NCBI GenBank assembly: GCA_012519525.1
Contig: JAAYQB010000108.1
Location: 1-15,639 of the forward strand
Reading direction: 5' to 3'
From: Bacteroidales bacterium
GTDB lineage: Bacteria > Bacteroidota > Bacteroidia > Bacteroidales > WCHB1-69
Length of the DNA: 15,639 bases
Part shown: positions 1 to 7,155 of the stretch, one piece after another
Layout of the letters: the number at the start of each line of letters is the position of its first letter
Numbering within the stretch: position 1 is the first letter of the stretch
Notes under the pieces: model-generated
The model's input: only the letters and a program-made list of their open reading frames with translations
The model's database searches: none
What the model was told of the DNA's origin: nothing
Position numbers and translations under genes: made by a program

Positions 1-2
1 AA

Positions 3-1325
3 AACATTGCTGACGTAAATGTTGACCAAGAAAAGTTTATTGAATCAATTGGTTTAATAGTAGATTACTGTAAAAACAATTTTAAAGACCTTCCAACAAC
101 ACAAAAAATCGGGATCCTTGCCATTGTCCACAAACAAGGGAACCCAACTTATAAATGCTTTTTAAACCCTGACAATAATGACAGCTTAAAAACAAAAATC
201 CTTTCCGATTTAAACGAACTGAAAATCGAAAACACAAAATTGGTTGATTTTCCTTTATTTATATCTATAAACACCGGAAAAACCAGTGATTTTAAAGATT
301 ATATCGACCCGGTAAAACAAAAAATCACAGAATATAAAAATGCGGATTTAGCAACGAAACTTAGGTTAAATAAAGAGTATGCCATTAATGAAGTATTACC
401 TGTTTTAACTGCCTATGAAGTAAACACAGAAGCTAAATTTGAAGGAGTTGTAAATTTTGGAAAGTTAATTGAAAAGACAAACTTCAACGAAATACAAAAT
501 ATTGACGAATTAACAAGTAAAAATAAAAACTATTGGAGAGCAGTAATGGAGATGAGTGCAGGAAATCAACTAATTCCTATTACTAAAATATTCGCTTTGG
601 TTTCGCAAGGAGAATTAGATTATGCAAAAAAATACATTGAAATTATTAGAATATTCACTGATCCGCAAACCATTTCTAATAAATATTTAGAAGAAATAAA
701 CTCTAGAATAAATTTATTCAATGAAGATTTATATAAAAAGATTCAAAGAGGTATCGAAGAACACGACGAAGGAGAATATCAAAGAGCTATCAACATTTAC
801 AATGAGATACTAAGTGTTTATCCAAATTCATCGTGGACATTATACGAAAAATATTATTCTGAAAACACTAAAAAAATTGCCTACGAAACAATCAATTCAT
901 CTGATCGTGAAGACTGGGATAAAGCAAAAATTGAGATATACAAACACAACCCTTTATATCACATGGATATTAGAGCCAGCAATGGACAAGAAGCATATCT
1001 ATTATTTAGACGGCAAGAAATCAACAATTTATTTGAAAAAAAAGAAAATTTGCTAAAAGACGTATTTGAATATGCAGACATTGCAAGCGATTTAGGCGTA
1101 CATGACTTTGCAGCACAATTATTTTGGTTAACCGCAATGTTTGACAAGAAAAACGCTAAAAAATCACTAAACTATTACTTATATTGCCTTGACAAATTAG
1201 GTGAAACGGAATTAAAATATAACTTTAACATTGATTACGATAAAGTATTCAAAAAAATTGAAAAAGACAAAGAAAAGAAAATGCTGAAAAGTTCGATTTA
1301 TAAAAAAATGAATAAAAAACAGTAG
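3..1325 (+). CDS. TPR-like protein, 5' end outside window
   Basis: The reading frame is open from the left edge, so the gene starts upstream of the window and at least 440 residues are visible. The TTG at 240 is in frame, but the same frame continues upstream without a stop, so it is not the start. The most recognisable part is a single TPR-like helical pair encoded by about 732-851, with the pattern EGEYQRAINIYNEILSVYP. The rest is Lys/Glu/Asn-rich and probably helical. The C-terminus is very basic (many Lys), ending at TAG 1323-1325. The next gene starts 12 bases downstream, so the two are probably co-transcribed. TPR segments usually mediate protein-protein contacts, but one weak repeat does not define a function. 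No catalytic motif was recognised. Confidence 0.8.
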   Translation, partial: NIADVNVDQEKFIESIGLIVDYCKNNFKDLPTTQKIGILAIVHKQGNPTYKCFLNPDNNDSLKTKILSDLNELKIENTKLVDFPLFISINTGKTSDFKDYIDPVKQKITEYKNADLATKLRLNKEYAINEVLPVLTAYEVNTEAKFEGVVNFGKLIEKTNFNEIQNIDELTSKNKNYWRAVMEMSAGNQLIPITKIFALVSQGELDYAKKYIEIIRIFTDPQTISNKYLEEINSRINLFNEDLYKKIQRGIEEHDEGEYQRAINIYNEILSVYPNSSWTLYEKYYSENTKKIAYETINSSDREDWDKAKIEIYKHNPLYHMDIRASNGQEAYLLFRRQEINNLFEKKENLLKDVFEYADIASDLGVHDFAAQLFWLTAMFDKKNAKKSLNYYLYCLDKLGETELKYNFNIDYDKVFKKIEKDKEKKMLKSSIYKKMNKKQ

Positions 1326-1337
1326 GCACAATACATT

Positions 1338-1799
1338 ATGATAAAAAGAAACAAGCTTGATAAAACATTTGGACCGATTGGTAAATCGGCAGGAATTGTT
1401 TTATTCGTTTCCGGATTAATAATGACCTATTCTTCATTAGTCGGATTGATTTTAGTCCTACCGGGAGCACTCATTGGATTTTCTTCAACCATGACTTTTG
1501 TTGATTTTGATAAAAAAAGAGTAAAATTTTCAAATAATATATTTGGAATTATTCCAATCGGAAAATGGATGACTATTCAGTCGGACATGAAAATTGGCAT
1601 TAAAAAGTCAAACAATGCATGGAGAGGATACAGTAAGAGTAATAGAACGGTTGATATTACGGATATTGACTACAGGCTGATACTATACGATTCTAATGAT
1701 AAAGAGATTATGCCAATTCAGAAATCAAAAACTTTGGATTCTGCAAAACTTAATTTGGATAAAATAAGCAAAGAACTTGGGATAAGCGTAATTGAATAA
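1338..1799 (+). CDS. small membrane protein, unknown function
   Basis: This 153-residue protein was not recognised as a named family. Residues about 16-52 form two closely spaced hydrophobic segments (GIVLFVSGLIMTY and VGLILVLPGALIGF) separated by a very short turn, so it is probably a helical hairpin in the inner membrane. The remaining 100 residues are soluble and look beta-rich, with FVDFDKKRVKFSN followed by a glycine-isoleucine stretch. This layout resembles small membrane proteins with a PH-like or YcxB-like cytosolic domain, but that is only a comparison of shape. The ATG at 1338 follows the previous stop by 12 bases, which suggests one operon. A TAACAC motif follows the stop. Confidence 0.75.
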   Translation: MIKRNKLDKTFGPIGKSAGIVLFVSGLIMTYSSLVGLILVLPGALIGFSSTMTFVDFDKKRVKFSNNIFGIIPIGKWMTIQSDMKIGIKKSNNAWRGYSKSNRTVDITDIDYRLILYDSNDKEIMPIQKSKTLDSAKLNLDKISKELGISVIE

Positions 1800-1805
1800 A
1801 AATAA

Positions 1806-1813
1806 CTAACACG
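1806..1813 (+). repeat. CTAACACG motif after stop codon (spacer left arm)
   Basis: CTAACACG starts seven bases after the stop at 1799. The same eight bases occur at 2655 and 8929, and a near copy at 13930, always just after a gene end. I read it as the left boundary of a gene unit, similar in position to the RYYYAAC side of an integron attC site. In this 63-base spacer nothing else of the shared promoter blocks is visible. Confidence 0.35.
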
Positions 1814-1862
1814 ACAATAAAAAATAACTTACGAAAATTTTAAAATAAAAAAACAAGAATTT

Positions 1863-2639
1863 ATGAGAAAAATATTAATCGCATTATTATTATTATCAAC
1901 ATTCTTTGTTTCCTACAATGGCTCAACAAAGGAAAAAGATGAAGCAACTGTATCTCATACTGATACGCTAAAACAAGAAAATCCAAATACAAAACAAGAC
2001 ACATTAAAACCGGTTTTCGGCTATAGATTTGTAATTAATGGCGACTTTGACGGAGATGGCAAAAAAGAGAAACTTATAGAACATTTTGTTTCAGGAATTG
2101 ACAACAAAGAAACAAATAAATTCTACGAAGGATTAACCGACTATGAGCAACTTATTGAACTTACTGTGAAGAAAAATCCAATTTCATTTGTAGTATCCGA
2201 CAACAAACGTATTGACACATTGCATATTTTTTCCGGCGGACAACAATTAGGACTTTCTTACCTAAAAAATGAAGGAGACCTCAATGGAGATGGAACCGAC
2301 GAAGTTTCATACGTTATAAATTGGGCAGACCAATCAAATATTAATACTTGGCATTTAGTAAGCTATAAAAATAACAAGTGGACGGAAATTTATTCATTCC
2401 CAATTTGGGATTGGCAACTTCCGGACCTTCCTCAAACATGTAATCAGTATGAACTTTTCGGACTTGACAACAAAATAATAAACACAAATAACGACACAGT
2501 AAATATACGCTTAGAAAAGGAATTAATAAACTTCAAGGGACTTGTTAAAAAAATCAAGACTAATAAAATTCAAGTTATATTTATGAATGAAGCAGCCGAA
2601 GAAGATACAATGATTGTGGACTTAAAACAACTGAAATAA
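1863..2639 (+). CDS. exported protein with two DxDGDG-type loops
   Basis: The 258-residue product begins with a clear export signal (MRKILIALLLLSTFFVS, residues 1-17). Two Asp-rich loops follow: DFDGDGKKE at residues 61-69 and DLNGDGTDE at 139-147. These match the calcium-binding loop style of FG-GAP/VCBS or EF-hand-like repeats in bacterial surface proteins. The middle part is Trp-rich (NTWHLVSY, IWDWQLPDL) and probably a beta fold. The signal ends in FVSYNGS, where a lipoprotein would have FVSC. Residue 18 is Tyr (codon TAC), one base from Cys (TGC), so the protein may be a former lipoprotein now released by signal peptidase I, or anchored differently. The start is the first ATG, and no good Shine-Dalgarno is seen. 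Enzymatic role unknown. Confidence 0.75.
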   Translation: MRKILIALLLLSTFFVSYNGSTKEKDEATVSHTDTLKQENPNTKQDTLKPVFGYRFVINGDFDGDGKKEKLIEHFVSGIDNKETNKFYEGLTDYEQLIELTVKKNPISFVVSDNKRIDTLHIFSGGQQLGLSYLKNEGDLNGDGTDEVSYVINWADQSNINTWHLVSYKNNKWTEIYSFPIWDWQLPDLPQTCNQYELFGLDNKIINTNNDTVNIRLEKELINFKGLVKKIKTNKIQVIFMNEAAEEDTMIVDLKQLK

Positions 2640-2654
2640 AAAGAATAACGACAG

Positions 2655-2662
2655 CTAACACG
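2655..2662 (+). repeat. CTAACACG motif after stop codon (spacer left arm)
   Basis: CTAACACG lies 16 bases after the stop at 2639 and continues as GGGTTTTGCAGACA, then AAACATTT at about 2688. The copy at 8929 shows the same order (CTAACACG, then AAACATTT about 40 bases on), so the two spacers share more than the eight-base motif. The matching right arm is not seen in this spacer. Confidence 0.4.
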
Positions 2663-2706
2663 GGTTTTGCAGACAGGCTGATAAATCAAACATTTCATCT
2701 ACGCTA

Positions 2707-2783
2707 CGCCCTATCGTACGGGCGAATTGCATTCGTCAAAAATCGAATTCCCGAAAATAAAAATGGGCGTATGCGATACGCCC
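2707..2783. repeat. GC-rich palindromic patch (two hairpins)
   Basis: Two inverted repeats stand out from the AT-rich spacer. GGGCGTAT at 2765-2772 and ATACGCCC at 2776-2783 form a perfect 8-bp stem with a 3-base loop. CGCCC at 2707-2711 can pair with GGGCG at 2720-2724. TACGCCC at 2705-2711 can also pair with GGGCGTA at 2765-2771, giving an alternative fold. No T tract follows at once (only CCTTTTATT after about 8 bases), so an intrinsic terminator is possible but not clear. The region may instead be a recombination-site fold. Confidence 0.5.
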
Positions 2784-2828
2784 TAACCGTCCTTTTATTA
2801 AGCAAAATCAAAATAAGCAAATATTTTA

Positions 2829-2893
2829 TTTTTTCACCGAACGATAATAAAATTATTTATACCTTTGCAAAGTGAAATTATTAATAATAAAAA
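2829..2893 (+). promoter_or_regulatory. P1 promoter repeat, copy A
   Basis: The block has ACCGAACGATAAT at about 2836-2848, the Bacteroidota -7 box TACCTTTG at 2860-2867, and two perfect palindromes: CTTTGCAAAG at 2863-2872, overlapping the -7 box, and ATTATTAATAAT at 2877-2888. From 2860 to 2893 it is identical to the copies at 6983 and 14122. Transcription should start near 2874, about 30 bases before the ATG at 2904. This copy has no P2 block after it. Confidence 0.75.
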
Positions 2894-2903
2894 AAATTGA
2901 GTT

Positions 2904-3314
2904 ATGAAAAAAATGATTTTTCTGATGCTTTTCGGCATCGCAGGAATGTGCTTGCAAGCACAAACAGTGAATATTCACAAAAAAGACGGTTCGGTCATTA
3001 AAATTGCTTTAAAAGATTTTGATTACATGAATATTACATCTGAAAGCGATACACAAGAAAATTTCAGTGGAACATGGAATGTAAACGCAAACGGACATAA
3101 GGGTAATTTGATTATCCAGCAAAACGGCAATAAAATCACCGGCTCCATACTAAGTACTACCGACAAAATTAGCGGTGAAGTTCTTCCCGACGGTTCCATT
3201 ACTTTTACCCGCCACAGTTGTAATCAGGTTTACAAGGGTAATTTGGTGAACGGTAAATTGATTGGCTCGTTTACTTGGATGAATGGTAATTATAAATGGG
3301 AAGCAAGCAGATAA
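2904..3314 (+). CDS. small exported protein, lipocalin-like C-terminal domain
   Basis: This 136-residue protein starts with a typical Bacteroidota signal peptide (MKKMIFLMLFGIAGMCLQAQ, residues 1-20, cleavage likely after AQA or AQ). Residues 21-45 (VNIHKKDGSVIKIALKDFD) match the short N-terminal segment often found in exported Bacteroidota proteins, with a pattern like 'dGs...f.l.dId'. Residues about 53-136 (FSGTWNVNANGHKG, then LIIQQNGNKITGSI) form a run of alternating beta strands like the 'GTW...l.l.qdG..itG.' repeats of calycin or lipocalin-like domains. Function unknown; probably a periplasmic or surface binding protein. It is driven by P1 copy A and separated by 60 bases from the DUF4419 gene, with no clear terminator between, so read-through is likely. 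Confidence 0.75.
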   Translation: MKKMIFLMLFGIAGMCLQAQTVNIHKKDGSVIKIALKDFDYMNITSESDTQENFSGTWNVNANGHKGNLIIQQNGNKITGSILSTTDKISGEVLPDGSITFTRHSCNQVYKGNLVNGKLIGSFTWMNGNYKWEASR

Positions 3315-3374
3315 GGGTTTACCCTACTCTATTTCGTAAAGTTGTTTTCATAAAAAAATAAATACACAAGCATC

Positions 3375-5000
3375 ATGATACGACAGTTTATCATTTTAGG
3401 GTCATTGGTTTTTCTAACTCTTTGTGGACAGGGGCAAGTAAACAACGAGAAGTCCAAAGAATTGATTACTAATTTTAAAAAACCGAAAGGAATTTCATTT
3501 AAAGTAAACGATGTCAAGATGGCTGATTCTTTACTCAAAATAAATACGGCACAACTTGTATTTGAAAATAAAATCGGAAAAGAAATCCTGTTTTTCCCTG
3601 ATGAGCAAGCCAACTTTGGATTAGTTAATTGTCTCAATAATGGCTTGATTCAAACTATTCAGGAATGTTACGACAATCATCGTCCATTGGTTTTAACTCC
3701 TGATATCATTTGGTTAGCAATTTGTCAAGGCATATCAATTCATATCAATGAGCATTATGATGCTCTTAAAAACGTCATGTTCACTGAGGATAAGCCTGAT
3801 AAAATCACAGTTAGAAATGATAGTTTAGAATATTCGGCTAAACATTGGAAAAATCTGATAGCCTCATTTGCTAATGAAACAAAAAAATATACCCATGACG
3901 ACTTTTATTCCTTTTTAGTATCTGAATTTACGACTACAACTGCCATTGAAAAAACAACTTATCAAATTGCTTTATTAGAAAGTTATAAAAAAGCCTTTGA
4001 ATATATTGGAGAATCCGATTGTGGAATTCCTTCTATACTTATTGCCGGAACCAAAAATGATTGGCAAACAATTTTGAAAAAATTGGATATGCTCGATAAA
4101 ATTGGACTTTCCAATTGGGCAAAGAACTTAAAACCCATTATATCTGAATTCATTAAAGCTTCTAAGGGAAAACCGAATAAAGAATTTTGGCAAAATATCT
4201 ATAAAAACGCCACCGAATATAATGGTTTTTACATATCGGGTTGGATTATCAAGTTTTTCCCTTACATCAAGGAACTCGAACAAGATGGCGTTTATGATGA
4301 AGAACGAGGCGAATATAAAGTCGGTGAAATTTTCTTGCCTAATCCATTCATCAACGATGATAATTATCTTCTTTCAACTCTGTCGACAGATAATTTCCCT
4401 TCCGGAATATCGAAAGTTCCTGTAATCTGGAACAATTACTTCACAAAAAGCACTAAAAACATTGAGGTTTATGCGGGATTTTTTGCAATGAAACAATACC
4501 CCGATAAAAGTCTTGAACCATTAATATCATGGGCAATTTGTGATAAAGAAGGAGATAGTATTAACCATAAATTGAGTGAAAACAACATTCGTGAATTTAA
4601 AAATCCATCTGATTATTGGTCGCCACATTTTGCAGATAATCTTACAGACTCTGCAATTTACGACATAAAAAAATTCAAAACGCAGTCCGCTAGTATTGCT
4701 TATGTCAGATCTTTGCTTCTTGATTCTTTAAATAACAATACGAAATTCAAGAGCGATGATTATCGTAATGATACGATAGAAATTGAAATATTGTCAAATG
4801 GTAGAGTTGCAAAAGTAAAAATGACGAAAAGTGAAAATAAACAATTAGAGAATTATATAGCTAAACTGATAAAAGAACTTCCTAAACTATGGTTTCCGGC
4901 TTTAGCTCACCCGACTGATGTTTTAGATTTAATAGACTTTTCAGAAGAAGAAAAGACAGTTAAAATTCGCGTAAATAGCGTTGTGAAAATTGCATTGTAA
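3375..5000 (+). CDS. exported DUF4419 domain protein
   Basis: The 541-residue product has an N-terminal signal (MIRQFIILGSLVFLTLCGQGQ, residues 1-21). Residues about 82-135 carry the DUF4419 hallmark: NNGLIQTIQECYDNHRPLVL, then TPDIIWLAICQGISIHIN. A later hallmark at about 216-250 reads GIPSILIAGTKNDWQ and continues in the KLDML style. A Trp-rich stretch with FYISGWIIKFFPY follows. DUF4419 proteins occur in bacteria, fungi and protists and have no firmly established biochemical role. The domain fills most of the chain, and the last 80 residues look like an extra beta/alpha tail. The Cys in LTLC does not fit a standard lipobox because Leu is at -1. The next gene starts 19 bases downstream. Family assignment is from recognised motifs. 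Confidence 0.85.
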   Translation: MIRQFIILGSLVFLTLCGQGQVNNEKSKELITNFKKPKGISFKVNDVKMADSLLKINTAQLVFENKIGKEILFFPDEQANFGLVNCLNNGLIQTIQECYDNHRPLVLTPDIIWLAICQGISIHINEHYDALKNVMFTEDKPDKITVRNDSLEYSAKHWKNLIASFANETKKYTHDDFYSFLVSEFTTTTAIEKTTYQIALLESYKKAFEYIGESDCGIPSILIAGTKNDWQTILKKLDMLDKIGLSNWAKNLKPIISEFIKASKGKPNKEFWQNIYKNATEYNGFYISGWIIKFFPYIKELEQDGVYDEERGEYKVGEIFLPNPFINDDNYLLSTLSTDNFPSGISKVPVIWNNYFTKSTKNIEVYAGFFAMKQYPDKSLEPLISWAICDKEGDSINHKLSENNIREFKNPSDYWSPHFADNLTDSAIYDIKKFKTQSASIAYVRSLLLDSLNNNTKFKSDDYRNDTIEIEILSNGRVAKVKMTKSENKQLENYIAKLIKELPKLWFPALAHPTDVLDLIDFSEEEKTVKIRVNSVVKIAL

Positions 5001-5019
5001 AAAACACCGAATAATAAAT

Positions 5020-5601
5020 ATGACAAGAAACCTTAAAATATCGCTAATTATTTCAATCTTATTCGTCGGATTGATAAGATTTCGACCAATTTGGGAACGG
5101 AATCCCGGAGGATTTTGGAATATATTATTTTTTCTCGGAATTACAGTTTTATTCTTCTGGCTGATTGTTAAGATTATAATTGAAATTCCCAGACTAATAA
5201 AACAACGAAAAAAACTGACTTTTAAACTATTCGTTCCGATTTTGATTATGACTGTTTTTCTTTTGGATGGTATATTTAATCCATTGAAAATTAATTTGGA
5301 TAAAATATATGGACAAGTAGATTTTCGTGCATGTTATGAAGGAACACAGAATCAAGCGACTTTTAAACTTAGAAAAAATGGGAAATTTGACATTCATTGG
5401 ACAGGAGTATTTTTCTACGATAAGTTTTTTACAGGAAAATATGTGAAAAACGGAGATACCATATTACTTGATTTTAAAACTGAAAAACCACAATATTTTA
5501 GTGACACACTGGTAATTAGTGAAAATTATATTTATAGTTTAAAAGCGGATACTTTGATTCCTACTCATTTTTACTTAGGATACTGTAAAGGATTAAACTG
5601 A
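5020..5601 (+). CDS. membrane protein with C-terminal beta domain
   Basis: I chose the ATG at 5020 (193 residues). A longer frame could begin at TTG 4990 inside the previous gene, but that would add a polar, basic leader before a clean membrane segment. There are three hydrophobic segments: residues about 5-20 (LKISLIISILFVGLI), 31-52 (FWNILFFLGITVLFFWLIVKII) and 69-85 (LFVPILIMTVFLL). The C-terminal part, from about 95, looks like a small beta sandwich (ATFKLRKNGKFDIHWTGVFF, then GKYVKNGDTILLDF), a pattern seen in extracytoplasmic domains of Bacteroidota proteins of unknown function. It lies 19 bases after the DUF4419 stop and probably shares its transcript. No function is assigned. Confidence 0.75.
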   Translation: MTRNLKISLIISILFVGLIRFRPIWERNPGGFWNILFFLGITVLFFWLIVKIIIEIPRLIKQRKKLTFKLFVPILIMTVFLLDGIFNPLKINLDKIYGQVDFRACYEGTQNQATFKLRKNGKFDIHWTGVFFYDKFFTGKYVKNGDTILLDFKTEKPQYFSDTLVISENYIYSLKADTLIPTHFYLGYCKGLN

Positions 5602-5683
5602 CAAATACCATGACACTAAAGAAAACTTAAAATCATGTATATCAGATTGATTTTATTGAAATATAAAAAACACAATAGGGAAC

Positions 5684-5753
5684 GATATACAAACGTTACA
5701 AATTTAAATTTTGCAAATATTGTATTTTGTTTCGTAAATTAGACCTTAGCGTT
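5684..5753 (+). promoter_or_regulatory. P2-type block, copy F (divergent)
   Basis: GATATAC at 5684 and TGTATTTTGTTTCGTAAATT at 5721-5740 match the P2 blocks at 11579 and 14157. The block ends in ACCTTAGCG in place of ACGTTGG. The -7-like TATTTTG is one base shorter than TAnnTTTG, so promoter strength is uncertain. It lies just upstream of the amidotransferase gene, and no P1 block precedes it. Confidence 0.5.
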
Positions 5754-5772
5754 TATATAAAAAAATCAGAAA

Positions 5773-6876
5773 ATGAAATCGGAAAGAAAAACTTGTACCA
5801 AATGTTTATTAAATGATAACATTGAAGGGGTTGTCTTAGACAATAATGGTGTCTGTAATTATTGCAATGCATACAAACCAATAATTCCATACGGCGAGCC
5901 GCAATTGTTGAAAATATTACAAAAAGCTAAAAAAAAGAAAAGGATTTATGATGCTCTTGTCCCTTTGAGTGGTGGAAAAGACAGTACTTACGTTTTATAT
6001 TTAGCTGTCAAAAAATACAATCTTAGGGTTTTAACTTACACTTATGATAACGGCTTCATGAGTGATTATGCAAAGCAAAATATTCAATCTTCGGTTGCAA
6101 AATGTAAGGTTGACCACATTTGGGTAAAACACGACGAAGAATTAATTCATAATCTCTATCGAACTGTCCTTCAACTTTCCGGAGAAATATGCGGTGTTTG
6201 CGGTATTGGCATTCAAAGAAGTATGCTTAAAATTTCCGAAGCCTATAAAACCCCTTTGATTCTATTAGGACACGCTGCTACGGAACAAAATTCATTTACA
6301 TCGGAAAATATCTACGATCAGGATAGATTAAAAGCTATTCTTAAAAAAAACAAGAATATCAGTAACACAATGATTAACCGTTTTCTGATTTATCCGAAAT
6401 TAAATTTTATCACCAGCTACCTTTATACTAAGATGGGGCGTTTTGGAAAAAAAGTTAATATTTTGTATTATTTGGATAATCCTACAGACAAGAAAATTGG
6501 AGAAATCCTAAAAAAAGAGATGGATTGGATTGAGCCTGCCGAATCCGAGTATACAAGACATTTTGATTGTATTGCCGAACCGTTTAGCAATTTTATTCGG
6601 GAAAAAAGATTTGGCATTTCAAGACGATTGCCACAATTAAGTAATATGATAAGAGGCGGTGAAATTACCAAAGAAGAAGCCATTAAAATTATTTTAAAGG
6701 ATAGTGAAATGATGCAAATAGGTAATTTTGACACTATTATAAAAAAACTAAATCTCACAGAGAATGACATTGAAGACATAGGAAATATCCCCAAAAATGT
6801 TTTTGACGATGTAACATCCTTACCCAATTTAATTTTTGAAAAAGTCAGAAAAGTGATAAAAAAGAACAAACAGTAA
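5773..6876 (+). CDS. N-acetyl sugar amidotransferase-like PP-loop enzyme
   Basis: The 367-residue protein has the layout of the WbpG/PseA-type N-acetyl sugar amidotransferase family, including the usual length. A four-Cys zinc-type site is formed by C8-x2-C11 and C28-x2-C31 (TCTKC and GVCNYC). The ATP-pyrophosphatase PP-loop SGGKDS is at residues 66-71, and a second Cys pair CGVC is at 140-143. Known members turn a sugar acetamido group into an acetamidino group during O-antigen or flagellin sugar synthesis. They use ammonia from a HisH-like glutaminase with a HisF-like partner. Neither partner nor any glycosyltransferase is visible nearby, so the substrate is open. It could also be another PP-loop adenylating or thiolating enzyme. 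It stands alone between two promoter-bearing spacers. Confidence 0.8.
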   Translation: MKSERKTCTKCLLNDNIEGVVLDNNGVCNYCNAYKPIIPYGEPQLLKILQKAKKKKRIYDALVPLSGGKDSTYVLYLAVKKYNLRVLTYTYDNGFMSDYAKQNIQSSVAKCKVDHIWVKHDEELIHNLYRTVLQLSGEICGVCGIGIQRSMLKISEAYKTPLILLGHAATEQNSFTSENIYDQDRLKAILKKNKNISNTMINRFLIYPKLNFITSYLYTKMGRFGKKVNILYYLDNPTDKKIGEILKKEMDWIEPAESEYTRHFDCIAEPFSNFIREKRFGISRRLPQLSNMIRGGEITKEEAIKIILKDSEMMQIGNFDTIIKKLNLTENDIEDIGNIPKNVFDDVTSLPNLIFEKVRKVIKKNKQ

Positions 6877-6951
6877 GCCGAACAACTGTAAATAATCCAC
6901 AAAAGCTGACATCGTTATAAGTTTTAACAATCAGTATTTCCATTATTTTTA

Positions 6952-7016
6952 TTTTTTTATCGAATAGTAATAAAAAATAATATACCTTTGCAAAGTGAAA
7001 TTATTAATAATAAAAA
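6952..7016 (+). promoter_or_regulatory. P1 promoter repeat, copy B
   Basis: TACCTTTG at 6983-6990 lies within CTTTGCAAAG, followed by ATTATTAATAAT. Positions 6968-7016 are identical over 49 bases to 14107-14155 in front of another unrelated gene. Upstream, TATCGAATAG takes the place of ACCGAACG. It is followed directly by a P2 block. Confidence 0.75.
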
Positions 7017-7017
7017 A

Positions 7018-7090
7018 TAATATACAAATGTTGTAAGTTTTATATTTGAGAATATTGTATTTTTGTTTTGTACACTATACGTTGGGTATC
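7018..7090 (+). promoter_or_regulatory. P2 block, copy B, with internal duplication
   Basis: AATATAC at 7018 begins the block. Two -7-like boxes follow, TATATTTG at 7041-7048 and TATTTTTG at 7058-7065, as if the P2 core had been partly duplicated. The block ends in ACGTTGGGT at 7079-7087. GTTGGGT fits the integron right-arm consensus GTTRRRY. Confidence 0.5.
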
Positions 7091-7135
7091 ATACTAAAAA
7101 TACAATCATAAAATAAAATCAACCTAACAATTAAT

Positions 7136-7143
7136 TATCTTTG
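7136..7143 (+). promoter_or_regulatory. gene-proximal -7 box of the ATPase gene
   Basis: TATCTTTG fits the Bacteroidota -7 box, and a transcript would start near 7150, only a few bases before the ATG at 7156. This rules against the in-frame TTG at 7141 as the start when this promoter is used, because that codon lies inside the box. No convincing TTTG -33 element is seen 19 bases upstream, so the call is moderate. Confidence 0.45.
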
Positions 7144-7155
7144 CGAAAAATAAAA

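Noticed and set aside
240..1325. A complete gene starting at TTG 240
   Set aside because: The frame stays open to the left edge and the residues continue the same composition, so this is the end of a longer gene.
3314..3325. AGGG/CCCT hairpin as a terminator after the small exported gene
   Set aside because: The stem has only four pairs and no T tract follows.
6468..6902. A minus-strand gene of 144 codons inside the amidotransferase gene
   Set aside because: It lies opposite a well-supported gene with clear family motifs and has a low-complexity Ser/Ile/Phe composition typical of an antisense shadow.
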